A stretch of 64,000 nucleotides of DNA, taken from Pogostemon cablin (Eukaryota > Streptophyta > Magnoliopsida > Lamiales > Lamiaceae). Where the stretch lies: positions 4,908,001 through 4,972,000 of the forward strand of contig CM043001.1 of the NCBI GenBank assembly GCA_023678885.1, read 5' to 3'. Positions 22,950-34,491 of this stretch are shown one piece after another. Position 1 is the stretch's first letter, and each line of letters begins with the position of its first letter. Position numbers and translations under genes: made by a program. The notes beneath the pieces were generated by a model that made no database searches, was not told the origin of the DNA, and saw only the letters and a list, made by a program, of their open reading frames with translations.

Positions 22950-25900
22950 ATGCAAACTAGGTCAAAGACGAGAGCACAAGATCTTGAATTTGATCCGGAA
23001 ATTGAAGCTTCTGCGAGGAAAAGAAGAGTAAAATCAAAGAATACCAAAGCACCTCCTAAAGCAATTTTAGAGGAGGAAGAAGTGCAGATTGAGAATCAGG
23101 CTATCCTAGAAGAGGCTGAATCGGAGTTTGAATCAGAATCTGAGACAGAACCTGAAACAGCATCAATGGGAGAAAGAGTCGATGAGGATGACATCGTCAT
23201 CCGAGAAACATTCAAGTCCACCAATCTAGGAGGATCAGGCGTAGTTGGAGCCGTTCAAGCTGATGAAACGAACGACATAAGGCCAGCCCTGATTCATATG
23301 GTGGAGAAAAATCCCTTTGCCGGAGGCGTTTTTTATGAGCCCTATGGCCATCTTAAGCGTTTCAACAGCTACATGGATACAGTGAAAGCTGCTGATGCTA
23401 CTAATGATAGATGGAAGATGAGGCTTTTTCAGTTTTCATTGGTTGATAAGGCAAGGGAGTGGTATGATAAGCTAAAGGGAGACAGTTGCTCAAACTGGAC
23501 TGAGTTGCAGCAGTTGTTCGTGGATCGATTTATGCCACCAGGAAAGGTTCTTTTACTAAAACAGGAGATCAATCAATTCAAGCAGCGGAGAGATGAGTCA
23601 TTTGGAGAGGCCTGGGAAAGGTTTACTGATGCGTTGAGGAGATGCCCTCAGCATGGATTCAAAAAGTCTCAACTCATCAGTGTCTTCTATAATGGCCTTG
23701 ACAATGAATCGAGAGTGTTGGTTGATGCTTCTGCTGGAGGAACAATCTTTGGCAAGACATCCAATGCAGTAGATAAATTATTTGATGATATCTCTTTGAA
23801 CTCAAGGGATTGGCCATCTGAGAGGATCCGAGGGACTTATATACTTGGTAAAGTTGCAAAGGTTGAAGAGAAATTTTCTGAAGCTGATAAGAATGATAAG
23901 GTTGTCGCTCAATTGGAACAGATGAATAAGAACCTGATTACTCTGATATCAGGTAATAATGGGGGAGACAACCGAGGGTCTGCTAGTGATGATGTAGTGA
24001 TGAACCTTCAAGAGGTCGAGGATGCTAATTGGGCTATGGGGCAGAGTCTTTAGGGTTCGAGAGCTCCTCAAAATTGGCAAGGAAATAGGTACCCTCAAGG
24101 TAATTCGAACCAGAGGAATATCCAAGGGGGAGGTCCTAATAATCAAGGAGGCAAATGGCAGAATCAGAGGCATGAGAACTTCTCTTATTCAAATCCGAAT
24201 AATGCAGTTCCATATCCTCCTAATTTTGATCATGGCGCTAAAACTGAAGAAGGAAAATCTAGTATTGATGATGTGTTGGCCAGGTATATGAAGAAGACTG
24301 ATGGAGATATTGACAAGATCAATAACTGTATTGTTCTCATAGACTCGAATATGACCAAACAGAATGAGGAAGTGAACAAGCTGTTGAAGAATTTGTCATA
24401 TAACATAGGGCAGATCTCCACTACAGTAAATCAGCAGCAAGTGCAGTTGCAGAAAGGAAAGTTTCCTTCGGATACGAAAATCAACCCAAAGGAGAGTGTT
24501 AATGCGATCACGTTGAGATCCGAGAAGCATTGTAAAGGTCCAAAACTGATGCAGGACGTCACAGAACTTGTACAGAATAAAGCAGAACAGAAGCAGTATG
24601 AAACAGGGATGGAGAAGGACCGATTAGATGCCGCTCGGCTAACGGCTCGGCCCGAGCAGACTGCCGAGCAGGTTCAGATGCTGCCGAGCGGGACTCTGGC
24701 TAGTTCCAACGTGTCTTCCAGTTCAGGTGGGACCCAACTCGGCACCGCTCGACTTCTGCTCGAGCCGAGCGAGCCGGCGAGCTGCCCTCCAGGGTTTTCT
24801 GCGCGTCCGAATTCTGTACAGAGTCAATCTGATCTGGAAATTTCTGATAAAAAGTGGCAGAGAGCGAAGAAACTGAGAGAAGCGGAACAAGTATTCGAGA
24901 GATACAGTTTGGGACTTCCAATTACAAAGGTACCAATTCCTTTCCCTCAGAGATTCTTGTCGAAGAGCCTTGATGAGAAGTTTCGTAAGTTCACTGATGT
25001 TATGAGGGATGTCCAAGTCACTATTCCTTTCTCAGAAGCATTGGAAGAGATGCCACATTATTCAAGGTTCATCAAGGAACTTATCTCCAGAAAGAGGAAG
25101 CTTAACAGTGTGGAGACAGTGAATTTGACAGAGAACTGCAGCTCCATTATTCAGAAAAAGCTTCCAGAAAAATTGAAGGATCCAGGGAGCTTCATCATTC
25201 CCTGTGAGATTGGAAAAGGGCTATCTAGGAGAGCACTGTGTGATTTAGGCGCCAGTATAAATTTGATGCCTTTATCAGTGTTCAAGAAGCTTGGTTTGGG
25301 GGAGTTGAAACCTGCGTCTGTTGCCCTACAGTTAGCAGATCGGTCGTTGACATACCCCGAGGGAGTGATTGAAGATGTGCTAGTGAAGGTGTCGAATTTG
25401 ACTTTTCCTGTGGATTTCCTTGTACTTGACATGGAGGATGAAAAGGATGGTGCGCCTCTGATCTTGGGGCGTCCATTCCTTGCAACTGGAAGGGCTCTGA
25501 TTGATGTGTTCAAAGGAGAGTTGAGGCTTAGGGCTGATGATAAGGAGATTGTCTTTTCTTTGAATAAGGAGATGCAGTGGCCCACGGATCAGCAGCAGTG
25601 TAAGTCTGTGGATGTAGTGGACACAGAGCATGATGAGAACTTTATCCTTTCTGATGCAGAGTTCGAGAGTTTGTCCAATGATGCATGTATTGACTATCTT
25701 GAGAAGTTACTTACATTAGGTGATGCAAGGGATGAACAGATAAGGAAGACTACTGCTGACATAGTGAATCGGAATAAGAAGACCACTGTTGAAGGAATGA
25801 TGAAGCCTGCTGCCAAGGAAGTGAAGTATGAAGGGAAGAGAGTTGAAGTGGTAGAGGAAATTGTAGAAGCAAGCGTATCTCATACTTTTCCTACTACTAA

Positions 25901-26222
25901 CTCTAATGTGATGTTTGATAATATTTTGGTTGCAGGAAAGATTGATGATCCATATTTGAAGCCTCCAAACTTACCTCCATATTTTTCTTCTTATATTGGT
26001 GTTGTAAATTCTAACTTGTTTGATCCTTGTTTTGCTAAACAGGGTGAGCCTACAATAGAATGGAAGATTGACAAGAAGGAATCAAGCCAGTCATGGGAGG
26101 AAAAGTATTTAAAGAGTCATATTTCAGTGACAAAGAAGGGTGAGATGGTTGGCGCTGCGAATAAGAGAGGATGGAAATACTTAAAAGTAAGAATGCGAGA
26201 AGACTATCCTCCGATCCAGTAG
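22950..26222 (+). pseudogene. Element F gag-protease, one nonsense codon, no pol
   Basis: A single frame of about 1090 codons interrupted only by TAG at 24,051-24,053. Start MQTRSKTRAQ; the gag core follows (FSLVDKAREWYDKL, RRCPQHGFKKSQ, VLVDASAGG), then a Gly/Asn/Gln-rich linker. A segment built from GCTCGG/CCGAGC words (24,620-24,790) precedes the protease, which keeps CDLGASINLMP (near 25,240) and LILGRPFLATGRA. The C-terminal tail has WKIDKKES and LKVRMRED and ends at 26,222, where the noncoding region downstream of D's integrase begins. D has Gln at the position of the TAG, so this is most likely a CAG to TAG mutation. I saw no CCHC knuckle. The product would form particles but could not copy itself. 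Confidence 0.9.
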
Positions 26223-27843
26223 TTGAAAAGAGGTATCCCGTCGTGACTCTCCGACGTTAAACATGAGCGCTTGTTGGGGGCTGTCCCTTCCGTTTTATTG
26301 CTTTTATATGTCTGTGTTGGTGAAGGAGTTTTATTAGGTGTTGCTTGACTGCGGTATATACTTCTTTGCAAACTTAGTTTCTCACTTTGTTTGATCTAAG
26401 TTTGGGGAGAGGTTACGTACATACCTTGTCTTGTAGTACCGAAGTAAAATTTTTGCATTGTGTTGTTGCTTGGAGGGTCGATTTTTTGCGGATTTTTAAT
26501 ATTTTCAATTTATTTGATGATGTTGAGGGTTCGATTTTTTGCGATTTTCCAGGTTTCGTGTTGTTTTTGTTTGTGTTTATTTGTTTTGTTTTAATCCTAG
26601 TGTTGGTATAGTTGATTTTTGGTTCTCTATGATGATTTTCTGATTTTTCTTAGCACTTGATTATATGTGTGATTGTTGAGAAGTAATTTGAGATTGTGTT
26701 TTGATATTGAGATGCTTGAAATTTGATTATGTGCAAGGAAGATTAGCGATGTAGCTTTATTAGGTTTGCTCGTTCATTCGTATAGCCATGTGAGATTTGA
26801 GCATTTTGAAATCATGACAAGTTTCATGATTCAGTTTATTCTTGTGAGTGTCGTTCATACACACGTATTCTAGAACTTGGCTTTGTATCTTGCTTGAAGC
26901 TACGTGTTTGACTAGACAATAGGAAATGATCTTAGGCCATCTTTGTTTTTATTAGTCACTAGCCATATTATTTTTCTACTTAATGAAATATCCGTAGTCA
27001 ACCCTTTTGAGCCTAAAAGCCTTATTTGTTGGAAGCCTACGTGATTAGCCAATTGATCCCTTTTGCTAGCCTTTAAAAAATTCCTACCTAGTAGAGAGTT
27101 GAAGGAGTCAATTTGGTGTCTTGTGAAGAAACATAAAAGGAGAATAAGTTGGAAGTGATGAAATTTGTTGAAGAGAGTGGTTAAATTGTTGCATAAAGGG
27201 GTAGTGCCCGAAACTGGTACCCCATGAAAAGGGTAGTGCCTGAAACTGGTACCCTTATTTGAAAAAAAAAAAAGAGGGAAGAAGAAAAAGAAATTTCAAG
27301 TAAGGATGTGGTGTTCAAAAGTGAAGGAGGAATCAAATTGCAAGAAGCATTGAAGAGCGTTGAAGAAGAAAGAAGAAAGTAAAGCTGTTTGTTGAAAAGC
27401 TGTAAGTCTTCTTTGATTCTCTACTAGTGATTGAGTCACCTTATCCATATACTCCCTACCTTTACCAAAGAGCCAACATTACAACCTAATGCAAGACCTT
27501 TGTGATCCTATTGTTGAAATTATTCCTTTAGTCGAGAGTTGAGATGATTGTCAAGCTTATGGTTACGCGTGTGTTTGAATTGACTTTGAGTGTAAACACC
27601 TTACCCTGAAATGTATATCTCACACTTGAGCGATGAGCGTAAATACTACCCGTGAGAATGGTGGATGAGCATTCCGAAAAAGTGAAGTCGTTGATTTGAA
27701 TTGTATGTTCTTAGATGGATGGTTGTCTTAGTATTTGAAGTATGATTTTGAATTGTTATATTTTCTTGGATGTGAAGTTGTGAAATTTCCTCTCAATTAC
27801 TCTACTGGTTTTATATGTCGTTGCCTCGGGACGAGCAACAGGT
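26223..27843 (+). other. Element F 3' noncoding region with stem-loops
   Basis: Its first bases (GTCGTGACTCTCCGACGTTA) match the sequence just after D's integrase stop, marking the pol deletion. A stem-loop at 26,367-26,408 pairs CAAACTTAG with CTAAGTTTG and runs into GGGG. Twin hairpins lie at 27,199-27,224 (GGGGTA/TACCCC) and 27,232-27,255 (GGGTA/TACCC) with the loop core GTGCCYGAAACTGG. The conserved block CTTTACCAAAGAGCC is at about 27,459-27,474. No gene is supported. Confidence 0.75.
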
Positions 27844-27856
27844 AAGTTTGGGGGTT
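27844..27856 (+). promoter_or_regulatory. Element F polypurine tract
   Basis: AAGTTTGGGGGTT lies directly before the 3' LTR start TGTTGAGAG, the expected plus-strand primer. Confidence 0.88.
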
Positions 27857-29833
27857 TGTTGAGAGTGGAATTTCACGTATTTTAGGCCTCACATTACACC
27901 GTTTTCGATAGAATGTGGCCATGATTTTATATAGAATGACATGGTTTTCATATCTTGCATAATTAAGATGCTACTAAGGTGTTTTGTTGAGTTTTGAAGG
28001 GTAAAACATGATCAAAAGTTCAAAGTTGGAATGAGGAGTGAAAGTGAGAAGGAATGCTGAAAATACAGTCCATGTTGCACAAATTTCTGTATTTTTATAG
28101 AAGTCCAAATTGATCATATGATATATGGTTGGAAAGCAACAGAAGAGAGGGTCGTTTTGACCTAAAGAACACCTCAATTGGATTTCAAACGAGAAAGTTA
28201 TGATCAAAGTGCTATCATCGCGCATGCTGTACCGAGCAGCCACTTTGCATGACTTTTTACATATTCAAATGTTATAGTTTCTGAGAGTTCTTTATATGGA
28301 TAGAATGCCAAGGAAAAGAGGAACGCGTGAGCGCAAAAATCATTCAAATTGGAGTCCGTATGAAGAAGTTATGCTCAAAACGGTGAAATCGCGCAGTGCA
28401 GTCTCCGCAGCTCGGGAGGCCGCTCGGCTCGAGCGGGACCAACTTTGTGCGAATTTCCAGCCGAGTGGGGTGCCCTCAGAACCTAAACGACGTTCCCGTT
28501 TCACCCATATGCTGCTCGGCAGGTTTGGGGGCCGCTCGGCCATGAGCTCGGCCCGAGCAAGGTGCCGAGCGGCCCAAAATCGGGCCCAGACGAGACCTGT
28601 TCGATGCAGCAGCGTATATATACCCTCAAGTCGCGATTCTGAAGCAGATTCGTCGCGAAAACAGCCCTGCATCCATCTTAGAAACAATTAGGGAGATCGA
28701 GACGTCAATCGGAGAGAGCCCAGCCATAAACCATCATCAATCCACACTCCTTTCATACCCATATCAGATTACAACCTGATTCCACCATCCATCCAATTCC
28801 ACAAGGGTTCCAAGTGCTAATCGAGGGAGAATCAAGCAATTGAAGAGACGGAGAAGGAACGTGAGATTGCTCCTACACTAGGGTTTCACAATTCTTATCT
28901 ATTCCTTTCTATTGCTTTGATTATTGTTATGAATTGCTTAGCCATGAGGATTGCTTGTAATCTCATGGGCTAATTTCCTATACAGTTCTAGGGTTTGATG
29001 GATTGGTTTAATTGATTAGGGGATTTAGACCAAAGATTGGGATTTTATGCAGTTGAGCTTTTGATTTTACTTATTTTACTAAGACATGCTTTTCTGCTTC
29101 GTAACGTCTTCATAATATATTCATGACATCCGCTATAATGCTTGGATTATTGTGTTAGCTTGTGTGCGTTCATGATTGGTATTGTCTATCTGTTAGGGAT
29201 TAGAGTAGCTCCGCTATAAGCACTTTAATTTCATGAACTGGTTAATCAAATACTTGATTAGTTTAGTGGAACAATGCAATTAGACAATCAAGTAGGAAGT
29301 GAATAGAACCTTGTAGTAATTCCAGAAAATATCTTGTTAGTCGAACTTACCATCCGGAGGTATTGTTGTTCGCTGGATTAGTATCTAGGAATAAGGCTTG
29401 GTAATATTTGCGCACCTTAGGATTTAAACCAGAGTATATTGTTAGCTTAGAATCGAATCATATTCGGTGGGATAACAAGGATATGTGGTGTATTTTCAGT
29501 GAAACTGCATGAATGAACAATCGTAAGTTTAATAACCCAAATTAATTGGTCTCTACCTGATACCTTAGAACTGTTCGTTATCTCTTGATTAGAAACTTGC
29601 TTTTATTTTATTTTATTGCTTTTAATTATTCTGCAATTTATTATTTAAGTATTTTAGTTAATTCGCAACAAAATATTGAAAATCGGTTACCTTATTCTGA
29701 TTAAGCTAGTATAATTAGGAAATAAATAGTTAGCTGTCCCTTGGGTTCGATAATTTAACTTGGTCACTTACCGCTACAATTGATATCCTTCATACTTGGG
29801 GATTAAATTATAGTGCGCAGAAAAAGCCTATCA
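27857..29833 (+). repeat. Element F, 3' LTR
   Basis: Same length (1977 bp) and nearly identical to 20,855-22,831. Differences noticed by eye include GACG/GACC, TTGTATG/TTGCATG, GTGAAG/GTGAAA, AGACATG/AGACCTG and a cluster near 29,478-29,491. It ends TATCA before GTGCT. Confidence 0.95.
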
Positions 29834-31345
29834 GTGCTCCCTTGTCTCCAACCTTAATAGGTGATCCGCCAACACGTTCTCCATTTCTTTTTTATCTCGG
29901 ATCTCCATATCAAACTCCTGCAAAAAAAGAATCCATCTAATGATCCTTGGATTTGTTTCCTTCTTCTCCATCAAGTACCAAATCGCAGAGTGATCCGTGT
30001 ACACTATAGTCTTCATGCCAACCAAATACTGTCGAAACTTATTGAATGCGTACACCACAGATAGAAACTCCTAATCAGTCACCGTGTAGTTCTTTTGTGC
30101 AGCATCAAAAGTCTTACTCGCATAGTAAATGGCGCAAAACTTATTTTCCCTCAACTGCCCAAGCACCACTCCAAGTGATAAATCACTCGCATCACATATG
30201 AGTACAAACAGTTGAGTCCAATCTGGTGTGATCAAGATAGGTGCATGAATAAGCACCTCTTTCAAAACCTGAAAAGCTATTAGACATTCTTCATCAAAAA
30301 CAAAAGGAACACCCTTTTCAAGTAAATGAGATAAGGGCTTGGAGTATTTCGAGAAGTCTTTTATGAATCTTCTATGAAAATCAGCGTGTCCAAGGAAGGA
30401 CCGCACTCCCTTTTCATTAGTAGGCGGTGGAAGCTTCTCGATCACTACCACCTTTGCTCTATCCACCTATAATCCCTTGGCTGAAATATGATGATCAAGA
30501 ACAATTTCATCTCTTACCATGAAGTGACACTTCTCCTAATTCAAGACAAGATTAGTTTCTTGGCATCTCTTCAAAACAGTAGCAAGGTTAGATAAACAAA
30601 TATAAAAAGAGGAACCAAACATAGAAAAATAATCTATAAACACCTCCATGATCTTTTCTATCAACCCATCAAATATGGCCATCATGCAACGCTGAAATGT
30701 AGCAGACATATTACATAATCCGAAAAGCATCTTTCTAAAGGCAAAAGTTCCATATGGGCAAGTGAAAGTAGTCTTTTCTTGATCCTCGGGTGCAATCATG
30801 ATTTGATTATAACTTGAGTACCCATCCAAGATACAATAATACTCATACCCTGTGAGACGATCAAGCATTTGATCCATAAAAGGAAGGGAAAAATAGTCTT
30901 TGCATGTATTTTCATTCAGTTTTCTATAATCTGTACACACACGTCACCCCATAGGAATCCTAGTGGCTAATGTCTCACCATCTTCGGCTTTCACTATAGT
31001 CATGCCCCCCTTTTTAGCTACAACATGCAATGGACTCACGTGGGGACTATCACTAATGGGATATATAATCCCAGTATCTAGCCACGTTAGGATTTATTTC
31101 CTAATCACTTCTTGAATAGCGGGATTCACCCTCCGCTGATTCTAAATGCTACTCTTAGCCTCATTTAACAATTTTATTCTATGCATGCAATATGAAGGAC
31201 TAATACATTTTAAATCATCAAGAGACCATCTGATCGCAGACTTATATTTCCTAAGCACATCTAAAAATTCCTCAAGTTGATCATCATCAAGAGAAGAAGA
31301 TATAATTACCGGATACTTTTCTTTGTCTCCAAGATAAGCATACTT
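29834..31345 (-). pseudogene. Element D reverse transcriptase and RNase H
   Basis: This is the middle of D's pol on the minus strand. RT blocks: VSPLHVVAKKGG, CTDYRKLNENTCKDYFSLPF, CPYGTFAFRKMLFGL. The catalytic box reads VFIDYFSMFG (codons near 30,629-30,637) where the family has an Asp-Asp pair, so one catalytic aspartate is replaced by Tyr. RNase H blocks: DASDLSLGVVLGQ, YASKTFDAAQKNY, VYTDHSAIWYL. The reading frame is broken by stops in the RT N-terminal part (31,345-30,941), at 30,535, near 30,467 and near 30,070. It is cut at 29,834 by element F and continues at 20,849. It would have copied the RNA into DNA; it is inactive. Confidence 0.88.
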
Positions 31346-32448
31346 CTAGTGTTCCGGTAGCGGTTTCAACTCCTCTTTCTTTGCTTCTTGAGGTGCACTC
31401 TCTCTGTCCAAAGGAAAGTACTTCCTAGTCCACTTGAACTCTTCAACCTTTGTCTTTTTCGATTCATACCTGTCATCACCCAAAGCAAGCAAGTTTTCAA
31501 GAAATTCAATACATACCTCATTGGAGAGTTCATCTAGCTCAATAGTGGGAAGAGTAAGAGACTTCATCAAGCATGTCTCAAGAGGATTCTTAGAGAGAAT
31601 CAGAGACATGTCTTCTTTCACGATCTCCTCCACCACATCAATGTTGTTACAATGTATCTCCATCGGCATCTTCATTGCTTTGTCGAGGTTAAATAAAATC
31701 TCTTCTTTATCCATTCTCAACCATAACTCACCTTTTTGCACATCAATCATAGCACCCGCAGTCGCAAGGAACGGTCTCCCCAAGATAAGAGGGACATTAT
31801 CCTTGTCATCTTCCATCTCAGGCACAAGAAAGTCCACAGAAAATACGAGCTTCTCTACTTTGATAAGAACATCTTCAATCACACCCTTCGGAAAGGTCAT
31901 AGATCTATCCGCTAGTTGTAGAGCCACTGATATGGGAATTAACTCCCCCAAACCAAGCCGTTTAAAGATAGACAGTGGCATCAAATTGATACTTGCTCCA
32001 AGATCGCACAAGGCTCGTCGTGCCGGCACTTTTCCAATTTCACATAAGATAGTAAAGCTTTCCGGATCTTTTAAATTAGCTGGCAACTTTCTTTGTATGA
32101 TTGAGCTGCAATTCTCCAACAGGTTCCCGGTTTCAATTTTGTTCAAGCTTTTCTTCTTCAATAGTATATCCTTTAGAAAATGGGCATAATACGGCATCTC
32201 CAAGATCGCTTCAGAGAAAGGAATGTTCAGACATATCTTATTTATGATATCAGAAAAACTCTTGAACCTATCTTCTAATCCCTTTTTGACAAGCTTGAAA
32301 GGAAACAGCGGCGGTATATTTATTTTGGGAATCCCACATTCATCACGTTCAACCTTCTCCGCTTTATCCTTCTCGACTCTCAATCTCTTGGCTCTTTCCC
32401 ACTTCTTTTCCACTACTGTAAGCTCGGTATTCTGTATCGAATCAAACT
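31346..32448 (-). pseudogene. Element D aspartic protease region
   Basis: A retropepsin-type segment within an open stretch from 32,533. It has the Athila active site LCDLGASINLMP, the flap-side block LILGRPFLATAGA, and upstream IPPLFPFKLVKK and PFSEAILEMPYY, all matching the F protease. It would release gag and pol products in the particle. The open frame ends at 31,346, and the path into RT is broken by stops. Confidence 0.82.
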
Positions 32449-32815
32449 CTAAGTTATGTTGCTCGACCTCCGTTCGACCAAAGTGGTTTGGTCGAACAGA
32501 TTCAGGATGGTCGAACAGATTGGCTGATCGCATACTCTATTTCTGGATGTATTGTTCAACCTCTGCTCAACCAAGATGGGTTGGTCGAGCAAATAGGTTT
32601 TGGTCGAACGGATTGCCTGATCGCGAGCTCTCGTCACACTACTATTATTTGACTTTTGTTCGACCTGGGTGGTCTGGTCAAACAGTGTTGTGCAAGTCGA
32701 ACGGTTGGTCAGAAAACAGAGTATCATAATTTTGTTTCTTCAGAAGTTGTTTGGCCTCTAGTCGACTAGATGGTCTGGTCGAGCAAATCCAGTTTGGTCG
32801 AACAATATCTTACTC
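32449..32815 (-). repeat. Element D gag-protease linker built of CTCGACCA motifs
   Basis: The coding linker between gag and protease is an array of TTCGACC, CTCGACC, GGTCGAAC and GGTCGAGC words, the vocabulary of D's LTRs. In one minus frame it translates as loose repeats such as LFDQTTQVEQK, LLDQPILVEQR and LFDQTTLVERR, about 25-30 residues apart. The equivalent linker in F is built from F's own LTR words. Confidence 0.75.
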
Positions 32816-34379
32816 ACTTCGGTTTCACTTGCCGGCATCATTGGACCTTCATATTGCATTCCCGACCTCTGTGTGATGGCATGGTAAGACTTTGGATTCT
32901 CAATACTTTGAGATGGAAATTTCCCCTTCTCAATAGTTTGAGTCAATTTGTTTACATTCCCAGTCATCTCCCCCATCAACAACATAAGGTCTTTCACTTG
33001 TTTAGACAAATCCTTATGATTATCATCAATCTTCTTTTCTAACTTAGCCTCAAGACGGTCTACTCATGCATCATTCCTCGCCATGTACCTATTCACCGTA
33101 TCCTCAAAGCCAGGCTTTCCTTCTTCCATCTTTGCTCTCGAATCAACACCGATAGGAGGCTGCATCGCATTATTCGGATTGCTCCATGAAAACTCTGGCC
33201 TTCTTGGTTGTTGGTAATTACCCGGGGGACCACGGTTGTTGTAATTCCCCTAATAATTCCGATTTTCTTGATTCGAGTACCTAGTTCCTTGAATACTTTG
33301 ACCCATGGCGTAGTTTGCCTCCTCGATCTCCTCTTGGCTAGCTCCTTCGTAGCCCCCATCATGCTGCATCATTGGTACTCTCTGAGATAAATAAGTGATC
33401 TACTTTTGCTGAGACTCAAGTAACTTACCAATATTAGCCAAGCTAGAGACGATCTCATCATCTCTTCCCGACTTCACCATAGTATGCTAAACTTATGCTA
33501 CTTTACAAAAGATATAAGTGCCTCTCACTCTATCAGTTGGCCAATCTTTTGAATTCATCAAAATATCCTCGAAAAGCTTCTCGGCCTCAATGGGTGACTT
33601 CATAAGCAATGCTCCATTAGAAGCATCAAGTAATACTCGAGAATCACAATCCAACCCATTGTAGAATATACTCAAATATTGAGCCTTGGATAGCCCATGT
33701 TGTGGACACTTACGGAGCATGTCCTTGAACCTGTCCCAAGCTTCATGAAACTTCTCATTGCCATGGATAACAAATCGATTGATTTCTTGCTTCATCTTGA
33801 ACACCTTTGAAGGTGGCATGTATCACTCTAAGAATTTCACTTTCAACTTCTCCCATGTATCACATTCAGCAGCATCAAGATTATCGTACCAATCTCTGTC
33901 CTTTTCATTCAGTGAGAACTTAAACAATATGATCTTCCTCACATCCTCATGAGCTCCTACATCTTTTTGTGTACTTGCATACCCAAGGAACTTATTTAGA
34001 TGTTGCTGAGGATCTTCAAAGGTTCCCCCAAAGAAGTGACTTCTTTCAATCATGGTGATAAGAGTAGGGTGTAAATCAAAATCGGCTCTGGTCCCTCTTA
34101 CTCCTAACAACCCATCATTGCCCCGTTCGTTTTTTTAAAGACTTCACGGATGGCAAGTGTATCAGGATTCGCTGCCATATTGACTATCTCTACTTCTAAA
34201 TTATCTTAGGTTGTAGCTTCAATTGTTTGCGAATTTAGTACGTCAACTTCAACTCCTCAATCAAGAGCTTCAGTTGGGTTTACTTTCTTGTTCTTATTCT
34301 TCTTCTTTTTCTTGTTCAACGATGCTCCGATCTCTGGATTATACGGCGCTAATTCATCTGTCTTTGATCTAGTGAGCAT
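32816..34379 (-). pseudogene. Element D gag
   Basis: Starts at 34,379 with MLTRSKTDE, like MQTRSKTRA in F. The capsid core is in two pieces: 34,110-33,823 (LFKFSLNEKDRDWYDNL) and 33,819-33,493 (FKDMLRKCPQHGLSKAQ, VLLDASNGA). They are separated by one TGA. A Gly/Asn/Gln-rich linker follows with further stops. Most stops stand where a C to T change in CGA, CAA or CAG would give TGA, TAA or TAG. Confidence 0.85.
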
Positions 34380-34465
34380 ACACCTAAGAAAAATAAGAGT
34401 TAGAAATCAAAGACAAGAATAATATAATCTCAATTAAACTAGAAATAATAACTAATAATCTATGC

Positions 34466-34485
34466 CATCCCCGGCAACAGCGCCA
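34466..34485 (-). promoter_or_regulatory. Element D primer binding site (tRNA-Asp)
   Basis: The minus strand reads TGGCGCTGTTGCCGGGGA, one mismatch from the tRNA-Asp complement, six bases inside the 5' LTR end. Confidence 0.88.
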
Positions 34486-34491
34486 AGAACT

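Larger units (their letters stand above)
20855..29833 (+). mobile_element. Element F, young pol-less LTR retrotransposon
   Basis: An 8979-bp complete element with two 1977-bp LTRs, primer binding site, gag-protease and polypurine tract, and a perfect target duplication GTGCT (20,850-20,854 and 29,834-29,838). It lies inside the pol of D, in the opposite orientation. About a dozen substitutions separate its LTRs by eye (~0.6%), so the insertion is recent. It has no RT, RNase H or integrase. LTR starts are near identical to D (TGTTGAGAGTG against TGATGAGAGTG), so D-type enzymes could have mobilised it. Confidence 0.95.

Noticed and set aside
24051..24053. Programmed stop-codon readthrough between gag and protease in F
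   Set aside because: Aligned D sequence has Gln here and other copies show C-to-T stops at other sites, so a nonsense mutation is simpler.
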